DNA of 64,000 bases from contig LDXX01000003.1 in assembly GCA_001442925.1 (NCBI GenBank), forward strand, positions 186,001 through 250,000, read 5' to 3'. Below the pieces are notes generated by a model, which was given only the letters and a program-made list of their open reading frames with translations, was not told the DNA's origin and searched no databases. Made by a program: the position numbers and the translations under genes. Of this stretch, positions 8,680 through 17,922 are shown in pieces; position 1 is the stretch's first letter; each line of letters begins with the position of its first letter. The DNA is from Candidatus Kryptonium thompsonii. GTDB lineage: Bacteria; Bacteroidota; Ignavibacteria; Kryptoniales; Kryptoniaceae.

Positions 8680-10754
8680 ACGAAAACGGATTTTTACAGA
8701 GTTTAAGTAGAAACAGTGATGTCATCCTTGCAGTTGCGGTAATTTCAATCCTTGTATTTATGATTCTCCCTTTACCGCCATTTCTTCTTGACATCCTAAT
8801 TGCGTTCAATATAACTTTTTCGGTGATCATCCTTTTAATATCGATGTACATAACGAGTCCACTTGAGCTTTCTGTTTTCCCTGGGTTGTTGTTGATCATC
8901 ACGCTTTTTAGATTAAGCTTAAATGTTGCATCGACAAGATTGATTCTTGGGGATGGGTATGCTGGTAAAATAATTTTTGCATTTGGTTCTTTCGTTGTAA
9001 AGGGGAATTACGTAGTTGGTTTTATTGTGTTTTTAATTCTTGTTGTGATACAGTTTGTTGTGATAACAAAAGGAGCCAGCAGAATTGCGGAGGTTGCTGC
9101 CAGATTTACGCTTGATGCTATGCCTGGTAAACAGATGAGCATTGATGCGGATTTAAACGCTGGTCTTATAACTGAGGAAGAGGCTCGGAGAAGAAGGGCG
9201 TTGATCCAGAGGGAAGCCGAATTTTATGGTGCAATGGATGGAGCCAGTAAATTTGTTCGTGGAGATGCGATAGCTGGTTTGATTATAACCGTGATAAATA
9301 TAGTGGGTGGATTGATAATCGGTGTTTTACAACGTGGAATGACATTTACAGAAGCCTTGCAGAATTATGTGCTTCTTACAATTGGTGATGGCCTTGTTTC
9401 ACAGATACCGGCTTTAATTATTTCCATCTCTGCTGGAATGGTGGTGACAAGGAACGCTTCTGGGAATCAATTTGATGTTGAAGTTAAGGGTCAAATTTTT
9501 CAACGTCCTAAGGCATTGCTTATCGCTTCCGGTGTTCTTGCGTTTTTTGCGATTGTCCCTGGGCTTCCAATGTTGCCGTTTTTAATCCTTTCGGTGATAA
9601 GTGGAGTTGCAGGATATTTCGGGACAAAATTTGAAAAAGAGAAAGCGGTAGTTCCGGAAGTTAAACCCAAGGCAGTTGCGCAACCTGAGGAAAAGATTGA
9701 AAAACTTGTTCAAATTGATCCCATCGAAATTGAAATTGGTTACGGCTTAATTCCACTTGCAGATGAAGAACAAGGTGGAACATTGTTTAAGCGAATAATT
9801 GGAGTTAGAAAACAGCTCGCACTTGAGTTGGGCATAATCGTTCCACCAATTAGAGTAAGGGATAACATTTACCTTGAACCAAGTGAATATGTTATAAAAA
9901 TTCGCGGGAATAAAGTCGCAGGCGGTGAAGTTAAACCAGGTTATTATCTTGCTATGAATCCTGGAACAGCCGAAGAAGAAATCCATGATGCAATAAAGGT
10001 TAAGGATCCAGTTTATGGGTTTGATGCCTATTGGATTCCAGCGCACAAAAAAGAAGAAGCTGAAATAATGGGTTATACAGTTGTTGAGCCTGTCTCGGTT
10101 ATTGTGACTCATTTAGTTGAAGTTTTGAGAAAGAATGCGGGCAAGATTTTAAGCAGACAGGACACGAAGACGCTGATTGATAGTTTGCGGGAGGAGTATC
10201 CAGCGCTTGTTGAGGAAATAACTCCAGATGTTTTACCCATTGGAACAATCCAGAAGGTTTTGCAAAATCTTCTCAATGAGGGAATCCCGATACGCGATAT
10301 GGTCACAATTCTTGAGGCGTTGCTTGATTATTCAAGGGTTACGAAAAATGTTGATGTTTTGACTGAGTATGTTCGACACTCGCTTTCAGAAACGATAGCG
10401 AGGCTTTATAGGACTGAAAACAATGTTATACCCGCTATACAGCTTGATCCGAGAATTGAAGATTTAATAACCCAATCGCTTCAGCAGTCATCATCTCAGT
10501 CATCCCCAACGCTTGGGTTACCTCCCGACATTATTCGCGTGTTGAATTTAAGTTTAGCAGAAAATGTTAAAAAGGCGAAAGACTTAGGTTATCGACCAGT
10601 TGTAATTTGTTCGGCAACGGTTCGTTTGTATTTCTATCGTTTAATTCATTCAACATTTCCAGATGTGAGCGTGATTTCATACACGGAGTTGCCAACAGAT
10701 GTTGACATTGAGATAATAGGAAGGATTAAAATTAACAATCACACAAGTTCATAG
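8676..10754 (+). CDS. flhA: Flagellar export platform protein FlhA
   Basis: FlhA forms the nonameric ring that receives export cargo. The N-terminal half (to about residue 325) has eight membrane segments and the FHIPEP-family loop, seen in ARFTLDAMPGKQMSIDADLN and EEEARRRRALIQREAEFYGA-type sequence. The C-terminal cytoplasmic half carries SRQDTKTLIDSLREEYPALV and DMVTILEALLDYSR. Length of 692 is standard. It is the last gene in the flagellar run; flhF, fleN and fliA, which often follow, are not here. Confidence 0.96.
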   Translation: MNENGFLQSLSRNSDVILAVAVISILVFMILPLPPFLLDILIAFNITFSVIILLISMYITSPLELSVFPGLLLIITLFRLSLNVASTRLILGDGYAGKIIFAFGSFVVKGNYVVGFIVFLILVVIQFVVITKGASRIAEVAARFTLDAMPGKQMSIDADLNAGLITEEEARRRRALIQREAEFYGAMDGASKFVRGDAIAGLIITVINIVGGLIIGVLQRGMTFTEALQNYVLLTIGDGLVSQIPALIISISAGMVVTRNASGNQFDVEVKGQIFQRPKALLIASGVLAFFAIVPGLPMLPFLILSVISGVAGYFGTKFEKEKAVVPEVKPKAVAQPEEKIEKLVQIDPIEIEIGYGLIPLADEEQGGTLFKRIIGVRKQLALELGIIVPPIRVRDNIYLEPSEYVIKIRGNKVAGGEVKPGYYLAMNPGTAEEEIHDAIKVKDPVYGFDAYWIPAHKKEEAEIMGYTVVEPVSVIVTHLVEVLRKNAGKILSRQDTKTLIDSLREEYPALVEEITPDVLPIGTIQKVLQNLLNEGIPIRDMVTILEALLDYSRVTKNVDVLTEYVRHSLSETIARLYRTENNVIPAIQLDPRIEDLITQSLQQSSSQSSPTLGLPPDIIRVLNLSLAENVKKAKDLGYRPVVICSATVRLYFYRLIHSTFPDVSVISYTELPTDVDIEIIGRIKINNHTSS

Positions 10755-10887
10755 TAATTGATAAACTTGTTTTAAAGGAGTCCAAGCGTTTTTTAAAGAG
10801 CCAACGGGGTTTCATAACGATGGGGAAGTTTTATTTTTTCATTTTTTGGTTTATTTTATTATGTCAAAAACAAAAATTCGGCTTTAA

Positions 10888-11394
10888 ATGGATCGTCTTT
10901 GGGCTCCTTGGAGGTCAAAATATATTGAAAGCTTTTCAAATGAAAACCCAGACGAGAAAAAAGAATGTCTTTTTTGTGAAAAGGCTGCTTCAACGGAAGA
11001 TGAGAAAAATTTGGTTTTATACCGAGGTAAGCATTGCTACATTATAATGAACTTGTTTCCTTATAATTCTGGGCATATAATGGTTGTTCCATACAAACAC
11101 ACGCCTAATTTTTCTGATTTATCCGATGATGAAATGGGCGATGTTATGAGGCTTATAAAAAGGGGGATCTCGGCTCTTGAAATTGCTCTTAAACCGCATG
11201 GCTTTAATATCGGAGCAAATCTGGGGAAAGTAAGTGGGGCTGGGATTGCAGACCACATCCATTTTCACATAGTCCCAAGATGGAATGGAGATACCAATTT
11301 TATGCCTGTTATCTCTGAGACGAAGGTAATTTCCGAGTTTTTATCTGATACTTACAGAAAAATTAAAGATGCCCTCTCAAAGATCTCAGATTAA
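10888..11394 (+). CDS. HIT-family nucleotide hydrolase/phosphorylase
   Basis: A 168-residue histidine-triad protein with the active motif HIHFHIVPRW (H-x-H-x-H) near residue 127 and an N-terminal LWAPWRSKYIES signature plus a CLFC pair, features of the Ap4A phosphorylase-like branch of HIT proteins. The CxxC probably binds zinc. These enzymes split dinucleoside polyphosphates or nucleotidyl conjugates. The 133-base stretch before it, after flhA, holds no recognisable gene. An overlapping frame from 10820 is a shadow. Confidence 0.88.
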   Translation: MDRLWAPWRSKYIESFSNENPDEKKECLFCEKAASTEDEKNLVLYRGKHCYIIMNLFPYNSGHIMVVPYKHTPNFSDLSDDEMGDVMRLIKRGISALEIALKPHGFNIGANLGKVSGAGIADHIHFHIVPRWNGDTNFMPVISETKVISEFLSDTYRKIKDALSKISD

Positions 11395-11459
11395 ACCTGG
11401 GTTTATTTTATAACATCAAAGTAAGTGAAGGAAATTGAAAACAAAAAAGAAAAACAGCC

Positions 11460-12389
11460 ATGCTGAAATCCAAATTTTCATTTTTAGCACTAATTCTTTT
11501 AGGGATTGTACTAATAGCTGGTTGCACAAAAGAATCTGAAATTACTTCACCGCTTTCAAATTCCGACAAAGAGATTATCAAGCAAATAATTGAAAATGAT
11601 GACTTGATCGCCACTTCTGATGTTTCTCTCAATGATGGAACATATCTGCCACCTGATTTTGATTTTGGTTCGCTTTCAAAGGAGATTTACCCACTAAGAT
11701 GGGGTCGTGTTGTCAAGAAAGTGACGAGGGAATATGAATATGAGCAGGTAAATGATACTCTTGTGGTTGTGACAGTTATAAGGACTGTTGAATCGGATTT
11801 AAAAATCGCTGGAACTTATACCCAGGGGCAAACAACGCCAGATACTGTTGTGACGAAACCGTTAAAGGAAGTTTTCAAGAGGAAAGTTCAGGTAGTTAAA
11901 CGAGAAAGCGCGGATGGTGCGAAAAGATGGAGAATTTGGGCTGTTTCACTTGTTCAAGGGGGGACTGAAAATTCAAACATAGTTATTAAGAAAATCGCTT
12001 TGACATTGCCAAATGGTAATGTGGTTGAGGTGACTGATCCGTTAAATCAATTCTATCGCCCTGGATTTCTTGGACACAGAGAAGGTGTTCCAGCATTTAA
12101 TCCATCTCAACCAGTTAAAGTTAGCGTAACTGTTCAAAGTGCAACGCCTGATACTGATATTGTCTCTATGACATTTGGAGTTGATAGGTTTGGATTTCAC
12201 AGAGCGAGGAAGCTTTTCAGATTAGTTTCGCAAGATGGAACTGAAGAAGTTTATGAGGCTAATATAAAAGTTCATCTCCACAGGGGTTCGTTTAACGCTA
12301 TGATTCACGCGATTTCAAGAGAGTCGCTCTTTGATGATTCGGCTCCAGTTTCGGTTTCTGTTTGGGGCGTTCCTTATGTCGTATTCTAA
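11460..12389 (+). CDS. Lipoprotein of unknown function
   Basis: The N-terminus (FLALILLGIVLIAGC) is a signal peptide with a lipobox cysteine at about residue 22, so the mature 288-residue protein is lipid-anchored in the envelope. The rest is rich in beta-type sequence with no motif I recognise; a charged KKVTREYEYEQ segment and paired TVIRTVESDL / RKVQVVKRES strands suggest a beta-sandwich. It is a single-gene unit closed by a strong terminator. No function is proposed. Confidence 0.75.
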   Translation: MLKSKFSFLALILLGIVLIAGCTKESEITSPLSNSDKEIIKQIIENDDLIATSDVSLNDGTYLPPDFDFGSLSKEIYPLRWGRVVKKVTREYEYEQVNDTLVVVTVIRTVESDLKIAGTYTQGQTTPDTVVTKPLKEVFKRKVQVVKRESADGAKRWRIWAVSLVQGGTENSNIVIKKIALTLPNGNVVEVTDPLNQFYRPGFLGHREGVPAFNPSQPVKVSVTVQSATPDTDIVSMTFGVDRFGFHRARKLFRLVSQDGTEEVYEANIKVHLHRGSFNAMIHAISRESLFDDSAPVSVSVWGVPYVVF

Positions 12390-12399
12390 AGACGGGGGA

Positions 12400-12428
12400 A
12401 GGGCGGGGATATCCCGCCCGCTTTTTAA
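12400..12428 (+). terminator. Rho-independent terminator
   Basis: A GC-rich hairpin (GGGCGGG / CCCGCCC, five-base loop) followed by CTTTTT ends the lipoprotein gene, 19 bases before the ECF sigma gene. Confidence 0.9.
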
Positions 12429-12446
12429 AATTATGTAAGTGAGTTG

Positions 12447-12995
12447 ATGGTTAACAAATCTGATATAGAACTTGTAAATGAATTCAAGAACGGAAATGTC
12501 TCGGCATTTGATGAAATCGTTAGAAGATATCAAAAAAAGGTTTATTTACTTGCAAGAAGAATCCTCACGAATCATGATGATGCGGATGATGTGGCTCAAG
12601 AGGTTTTCATCAAGCTTTTTAATTCTCTTCATGAATTTAAAGGTGAATCGAGCTTGTTTACTTGGATTTATAGAATAACTGTTAATGAATGCAACTCCGT
12701 TTTAAGAAAGAAAAAAATAAAAGAAGTTGTACCAATTGATGAGTTGGTTAATTTCCTGGGATTAAATCAAACTCCAGAACATGAATTATTTAAAAAAGAA
12801 GAAAGTAATTTGATTGAAAGAGCGATCGAAAAACTCCCAGCAAAGCAGAGAACAGTTTTCGTTATGCGTTTCTTTGAAGAACTTGACTATGAAGAGATCT
12901 CGAAAATACTTAAAAAACCGATCGGAACTTTAAAAGCAAATTATTTTCACGCGGTTAAAAAAATACAGAGGTTCATTAAAGATGAGATGCAGTGA
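12447..12995 (+). CDS. ECF-type RNA polymerase sigma factor
   Basis: About 182 residues with the two usual sigma regions: region 2 (YQKKVYLLARRILTNHDDAD, then DVAQEVFIKLF) and region 4 (LPAKQRTVFVMRFFEELDYEEISKILKKPIGTLKANYFHAVKK; key parts LPAKQRTVF and GTLKANYFHAVKKI). It is the first gene of a three-gene unit with an anti-sigma factor and a Spy-like periplasmic protein, a layout usual for envelope stress responses. ATG 12447 is preferred to TTG 12444. The next gene starts 14 bases before its stop. Confidence 0.92.
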   Translation: MVNKSDIELVNEFKNGNVSAFDEIVRRYQKKVYLLARRILTNHDDADDVAQEVFIKLFNSLHEFKGESSLFTWIYRITVNECNSVLRKKKIKEVVPIDELVNFLGLNQTPEHELFKKEESNLIERAIEKLPAKQRTVFVMRFFEELDYEEISKILKKPIGTLKANYFHAVKKIQRFIKDEMQ

Positions 12996-13527
12996 AGTTA
13001 AAAATAACCTTGTTGATTATGCGACGGGCAAGTTGAATTCTGTTGAAATTGCTGAGCATCTTGAAAAGTGTGAAGACTGTAGGTTGGAATTTGAAAGGAT
13101 AAAAAATGTTGTTTCTATTTTGAGCGAATATAAAATTGAAGAGCCATCGGAATTTTACTGGTCAAATTTTCTTTATAGGGTCAAGCGAAAAATCGCTCAG
13201 CGGAATAACATTTCCACCTTTGCTCTTAAACCGATTTTGTTTGCTCCGTCTATGGCGGTTATAATTATTGGGTTTTTGTTAGGCATTGGGTTTTCAAATT
13301 TGTTCATGAGTCAGCCTGATTTTTATTTTTCCCAAGTTTCTGATTTTGAAATTACAGGTGTTTTAATAAAGCCATCTGAGCTATCCGGTGTCAGCACTGA
13401 AACACTTGAGATGGCAGTTTCTTATCTCTATGAAAAATATCAAATACCCTATATCGATGCGAAGATTGAAAATTATCAGGAGATCGATATTGAGGAGGTC
13501 TTAAAGCGAATTGAAAACAAATTTTAA
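12982..13527 (+). CDS. Membrane anti-sigma factor with zinc-finger domain
   Basis: The N-terminus contains EHLEKCEDCRLEFER, the H-x3-C-x2-C zinc-binding core of the anti-sigma ZAS fold. A single membrane segment lies near residues 84-106 (SMAVIIIGFLLGIGFSNLFM) and the remaining 70 residues would be periplasmic. It overlaps the sigma gene, so the two are made together and it very likely holds that sigma factor inactive. Confidence 0.88.
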   Translation: MRCSEVKNNLVDYATGKLNSVEIAEHLEKCEDCRLEFERIKNVVSILSEYKIEEPSEFYWSNFLYRVKRKIAQRNNISTFALKPILFAPSMAVIIIGFLLGIGFSNLFMSQPDFYFSQVSDFEITGVLIKPSELSGVSTETLEMAVSYLYEKYQIPYIDAKIENYQEIDIEEVLKRIENKF

Positions 13528-13538
13528 ATTTTGAGAAA

Positions 13539-14006
13539 ATGAAAAGGACAATTTTAGTTTGCTTAGCTATAGCCTTTCTGTCAGCGATGTCGTTTTCGCA
13601 GGGTTTTATAGGTCAAAGATGGAGGGAGCGTGTGCTCGAATTTAAGAAGGTTCGCCTGCTTGAAATTCTGAAACTCGACGAACAAGCATCTGTTAAGTTC
13701 TTGAATAAATATACGCAATTTTCAAAAGATGTGGATGAGATTGAACTTGAAAGGGAAAGAATTGTGAATGAGATGGAGATAAAATTGCGAAAGGGTGATA
13801 AAGAGGGTTATGACAAATTAATTCAAGATCTCGTTGAGCTTGGGAGAAGGGAATATGACCTGCGTTTGGGTTTTTATAAAGAGCTAAAGCAGATCTTAAC
13901 AGAACAACAAATCGCACAGGTGATAGTCTTTGAGAGAAATTTTAGACGCGAGTTCATGGAGACAGTTAGGGAGATGCAAAGGGAAAGGATGCGCAGAAGG
14001 TTTTAG
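13539..14006 (+). CDS. Spy/CpxP-like periplasmic helical protein
   Basis: A 155-residue protein with a signal peptide (RTILVCLAIAFLSAMSFSQ) and an all-helical, highly charged mature part ending in many arginines. The segment LTEQQIAQVIVFERNFRRE matches the LTxxQ pattern typical of Spy/CpxP and related metal/envelope stress chaperones, where it usually occurs twice; the first copy (LEILKLDEQASVKFLNKY) is weaker. As third gene behind a sigma/anti-sigma pair it probably acts as chaperone or stress sensor in that circuit. Confidence 0.75.
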   Translation: MKRTILVCLAIAFLSAMSFSQGFIGQRWRERVLEFKKVRLLEILKLDEQASVKFLNKYTQFSKDVDEIELERERIVNEMEIKLRKGDKEGYDKLIQDLVELGRREYDLRLGFYKELKQILTEQQIAQVIVFERNFRREFMETVREMQRERMRRRF

Positions 14007-14008
14007 TT

Positions 14009-15127
14009 TTATTGGTTCAAAATTTTTTCATAAAACATTTCATATTTCGGAACTATCAAATCCTTATCAAAAAATTTTTCCGCTCTCTCTCGGGCTTTCT
14101 CTGAAAATTCCCTATATTTATTTTTGTCTTCAAAAAGTTCAATTACATATGATGCCATTCTCTCGATATTTCCAATCTCGGTCAAATAACCAGTTTCTCC
14201 GTGAAGTACCACTTCTGGAAGTCCACCAACATTTGTCGCTATGACTGGAAGCCCACAACTCATCGCTTCAAGGGCTGAGAGACCGAAGCTTTCAATTTGG
14301 CTTGGGAGTATAAATACATCAGCCGAGCATAGGATTTCATGTAAAGCATCTTGTTTTCCAAGGAACAGGACATCATCGCATATATTTAATTGTCGGCATA
14401 AATTTTCCGCATCTCCCCTTTCTGGTCCATCTCCAACGAAGACAAGTTTGCTTGGGATTTTCTTTCTTACAATTTCAAAAACTTTTACAACATCTTGAAC
14501 TCTTTTAACTTTTCTAAAATTAGAGACATGAATTAAAATTTTTTCGCCTTTAGGCGCGATCTTTTTTCTTAATTCTAAATTTTCCCCAGGCTTGAAAATC
14601 TCCGTGTCAACAAAGTTTGGTATAACTTCAATTTCTCGATTTATGTTGTAGGTTGAGATTGTTGTTTCCCGAAGATATCTTGAAACGGCTGTAACGCCAT
14701 CGCTTGCTTCAATCCCAAATCTTACAACAGGTGTGAAACTTGGCTCAAGCCCAACGAGCGTTATATCTGTTCCGTGAAGCGTTGTTATTACTTTAATCTT
14801 ATTATTGAGGATTGTTCTTGCAAGGATGGCACTCGTAGCGTGGGGGATCGCATAATGAACATGGATGATATCAAGTTTATTAAATCTGGCTACATCGATG
14901 ATTCTACTTGCCAAAGCATCGGTGTAAATTGGGAACTCAAAAAGTGGATATTGATAAAGTTCAACTTCATGAAAATAAATGTTGTCAAGGAATTTGTTCA
15001 ATTTCGTCGGTACGGCGTAGCAGATGAAGTGAATTTCGTGCCCCCTGGTTGCAAGGCTTTTCCCAAGCTCTGTTGCTACGACCCCGCTTCCACCATAAGT
15101 TGGATAACATACAATGCCGATTTTCAT
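14009..15127 (-). CDS. bshA: BshA-type glycosyltransferase, bacillithiol synthesis
   Basis: Family 4 glycosyltransferase that joins GlcNAc to L-malate, the first step in bacillithiol. The N-terminus MKIGIVCYPTYGGSGVVATE is diagnostic of BshA, and the C-terminal donor-binding site has PSQIESFGLSALEAMSCGLP and VGGLPEVV. The frame extends 20 codons upstream, but ATG 15127 gives the family start. Length of 372 is normal. It converges with the Spy-like gene, two bases apart. bshB and bshC are not in the window. Confidence 0.9.
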   Translation of the reverse strand: MKIGIVCYPTYGGSGVVATELGKSLATRGHEIHFICYAVPTKLNKFLDNIYFHEVELYQYPLFEFPIYTDALASRIIDVARFNKLDIIHVHYAIPHATSAILARTILNNKIKVITTLHGTDITLVGLEPSFTPVVRFGIEASDGVTAVSRYLRETTISTYNINREIEVIPNFVDTEIFKPGENLELRKKIAPKGEKILIHVSNFRKVKRVQDVVKVFEIVRKKIPSKLVFVGDGPERGDAENLCRQLNICDDVLFLGKQDALHEILCSADVFILPSQIESFGLSALEAMSCGLPVIATNVGGLPEVVLHGETGYLTEIGNIERMASYVIELFEDKNKYREFSEKARERAEKFFDKDLIVPKYEMFYEKILNQ

Positions 15128-15269
15128 TGGCTTTCTTAGTAAATTTTTTTGTTTGATAAATTTAAAAATATCGTTTTTCAGTTGCAATTTTGGGAATTAG
15201 TATATATCTTAAAATTGAAATGAACTTTTTAAACGCATTTTTGTTAGTTATTTTTGAGGTAAACGAAAC

Positions 15270-17468
15270 ATGTCCACGACAATGCTTGTAATTCAAGATA
15301 AATATCAGGAAAAGCTGAAAAAGCTCCTTGAGGTATGCGAAAGGAACCTTAAGAATTTCAATTCAGATCTCATAACTCGAGCTTTTCACTTTAGCTATAA
15401 TGCCCATAAGGATAATTACCGTGCTTCAGGGGAGCCATATTTTAATCATCCTTATGAAGTTGCTATGATTGTTGCAAAGGAGCTCCCGCTTGATGATATA
15501 TCCGTTGCCAGTGCCCTTCTTCATGACATCGTTGAGGATACGAGTTTTACAATTGAGGATATACAGGCTGAGTTTGGAGATAAAATAGCAAGAATAGTTG
15601 ACGGGCTTACAAAGATAACGGGAATTTTTGAGAGCGATAATCGCAATGTTGTTGAAGCTGAGAATTATCGCAAACTTTTGATCGCTCTTTCAACCGATGT
15701 CAGAGTCATCCTTGTTAAGTTTGCCGATCGGCTTCATAATATGCGAACGCTTGAGTATCTCCCCGAGCATAAGAGGAAGCGAATTGCTAAAGAGACGCTC
15801 GAAATTTACGCTCCGCTTGCACATAGATTTGGGCTTGGGCAGATAAAATGGGAGCTTGAAGACTTAGCTTTTAAATATCTGAACCCCGAAGCATATGAGG
15901 ATATCGCAAGACGCGTCGCTCAGACAAGAAAACAGAGAGAGGAATATATAAAGGAGTTTGCAAAGCCAATCGAGAAGGCACTTGCTGAGCGTGGTTTTAA
16001 ATTTGAGATAAATGGTCGCCCGAAACATCTTTATAGCATTTATAACAAAATGATCAAAAGGGGTAAAACATTTGAGGAAATTTATGATCTTTTTGCAGTT
16101 AGGATCATACTTGACACCGATGATAAAAACCTTTGCTGGACGGTTTATGGGATTGTGACGGATATTTATAGACCTGTTCCAGAAAGATTTAAGGATTATA
16201 TAACTAACCCAAAGTTAAATGGTTATCGCTCAATTCATACCACAGTTATTGGTCCAGGTGGAAGAATGGTTGAAGTTCAAATAAGAACGCGAGCGATGCA
16301 TGAGATTGCCGAGAAAGGTCTTGCAGCGCATTGGAAGTATAAAGAAAATATCACTGAAACCGATAAGCAATTTGAACAATGGGTAAAGTGGGTTCGGGAT
16401 ATACTTGAAAATCAAACCGATATGAGCGAATTTGTTGAGGATTTGAAACTTAATCTCTATCAGGATGAAATTTATGTTTTTACACCGAAGGGTGATCTAA
16501 AGGTTTTGCCAAGGGGTGCGACACCAGTTGATTTTGCTTTTGAAATTCACACTGAAATTGGATTGCGCTGTATAGGTGCTAAGGTTAACGGTAGGATTGT
16601 ACCGCTTGATTATAAACTTAAAACAGGAGATCAAGTTGAGATAATAACAGGCAAGCATCGACAGCCGAGCAGAGACTGGTTAAATTTCGTTGTAACTTCA
16701 AAGGCGAAATCACAGATAAGGAAGTGGATAAATGAAGAGAAAAGAAAACTTGCAGATGCTGGAAGGGAAATATGGGAGAAGAAAGTTAAGGGCAAAAAGA
16801 AAATACATATAAGCGATGATGAACTTTTGAAGATAGTCAAGGAACTCTACAAATTTGACAATCTTCAAAAATTTTACCTTGCGATTGCGGAAGGAGGAAT
16901 TGATATAGCTGAGGTCGTTAAAAAAATTGAAGAAAGGCAAAAGCATAAGGAAGTCGTAAAGCCTGAGGAGGAAGTAAAGGGAGATGTGATAAGCGAGGTT
17001 TTGAAGCCGCAAAAATTGATAACTATAGATGGAACTGCTTCCGACTTGCTCTATACGTTTGCAAAGTGTTGCCATCCTGTTCCAGGGGATGAGATTATTG
17101 GTTTTGTGACGAGAGGTGAAGGGATAAAAATTCACCGTAAAGATTGTGTCAATATTGAAAGGTTAAGAGCTAAAGATGAGGATAGATTAATCGATGTTGT
17201 ATGGTCAGCGGTGCTTGAGGGGATGGTTTTCCCAGCTGGAATTACAATTGAAGGAGAAGATAGACCTGGGATGTTGAAGGAAATTACGACTGTGATTTCC
17301 GACTACCGAAATACAAACATAAAGATGGTTAATATCGAAACTCAGAATTCTCTCTTTCGTGGAATTATAACAGTTGAGGTTAAAGATCTCGAGCATTTAA
17401 ATGTTCTGATTGACAAATTAAGGAGAATTGAAGGCGTTTACAGTGTCTCAAGATATCAAGAGAAATAA
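15270..17468 (+). CDS. Bifunctional (p)ppGpp synthetase/hydrolase (Rel/SpoT)
   Basis: Stringent-response enzyme of 732 residues. In order: HD hydrolase domain (H60-P, H85-D86, E89-D90 in LLHDIVEDT), synthetase domain (RPKHLYSIYNKMIKRG, YRSIHTTVIGPGGRMVEVQI), TGS domain (DEIYVFTPKGDLKVLPRGAT), a zinc-finger/helical region (KCCHPVPGDEIIGFV) and a C-terminal ACT domain. Both catalytic motif sets look intact, so it should both make and break (p)ppGpp. Its 3' end lies within 20 bases of ruvX, which is probably co-transcribed. Confidence 0.95.
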   Translation: MSTTMLVIQDKYQEKLKKLLEVCERNLKNFNSDLITRAFHFSYNAHKDNYRASGEPYFNHPYEVAMIVAKELPLDDISVASALLHDIVEDTSFTIEDIQAEFGDKIARIVDGLTKITGIFESDNRNVVEAENYRKLLIALSTDVRVILVKFADRLHNMRTLEYLPEHKRKRIAKETLEIYAPLAHRFGLGQIKWELEDLAFKYLNPEAYEDIARRVAQTRKQREEYIKEFAKPIEKALAERGFKFEINGRPKHLYSIYNKMIKRGKTFEEIYDLFAVRIILDTDDKNLCWTVYGIVTDIYRPVPERFKDYITNPKLNGYRSIHTTVIGPGGRMVEVQIRTRAMHEIAEKGLAAHWKYKENITETDKQFEQWVKWVRDILENQTDMSEFVEDLKLNLYQDEIYVFTPKGDLKVLPRGATPVDFAFEIHTEIGLRCIGAKVNGRIVPLDYKLKTGDQVEIITGKHRQPSRDWLNFVVTSKAKSQIRKWINEEKRKLADAGREIWEKKVKGKKKIHISDDELLKIVKELYKFDNLQKFYLAIAEGGIDIAEVVKKIEERQKHKEVVKPEEEVKGDVISEVLKPQKLITIDGTASDLLYTFAKCCHPVPGDEIIGFVTRGEGIKIHRKDCVNIERLRAKDEDRLIDVVWSAVLEGMVFPAGITIEGEDRPGMLKEITTVISDYRNTNIKMVNIETQNSLFRGIITVEVKDLEHLNVLIDKLRRIEGVYSVSRYQEK

Positions 17469-17487
17469 TTCTGTTGGCGGGAGAATA

Positions 17488-17922
17488 ATGGGGATTGACT
17501 TTGGAAGTAAACGAATTGGCATTTCAATCAGCGATCCGACTTTAACAATTGCACAGGGTTTGTTTGTTCTTGAGAATAATTCAGGAATTTTCGATGAGAT
17601 AAAAAAAGTGTGTGCACAATATGATGTTAATCTAATTGTTGTTGGCTTGCCATTAAGTTTAAGTGGGAACTATTCCAGTAAGACAGCCGAAGTTTTAAAA
17701 TTTATTGATGAACTTAAATCAAGATTGGGAATTAAGGTTGTTAAATGGGATGAGAGGCTTACGACCAAAATTGCGCAGAAATCCAAGATTGATATGAATT
17801 TGAAGAGAAAGAAAAGGCAAAATAAAAATTTAGATGACATAATTTCTTCAACATTAATTTTGCAAAGTTACCTTGATTTCTTGAAAAACAAAGAGAAGGT
17901 GATTGAGCAGGATGAAGTTTAA
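17488..17922 (+). CDS. ruvX: RuvX/YqgF-family RNase H-like nuclease
   Basis: The product begins MGIDFGSKRIGISISDPT, the metal-binding first strand of the RNase H fold, and continues with VVGLPLSLSG, KWDERLTT and LDDIISSTLILQSYLD, all YqgF/RuvX signatures. Members act in 16S rRNA end maturation or as putative Holliday junction resolvases. ATG 17488 has a GGGAG site 7 bases upstream; longer in-frame starts would run into the rel gene. A lysine/arginine-rich KRKKRQNKN replaces the usual short loop before the last catalytic Asp. Confidence 0.88.
   Translation: MGIDFGSKRIGISISDPTLTIAQGLFVLENNSGIFDEIKKVCAQYDVNLIVVGLPLSLSGNYSSKTAEVLKFIDELKSRLGIKVVKWDERLTTKIAQKSKIDMNLKRKKRQNKNLDDIISSTLILQSYLDFLKNKEKVIEQDEV

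Noticed and set aside
10820-11047. 75-residue plus frame before the HIT gene
   Set aside because: It overlaps the HIT gene in another frame, is very rich in F and K from T/A-rich DNA, and has no family features.
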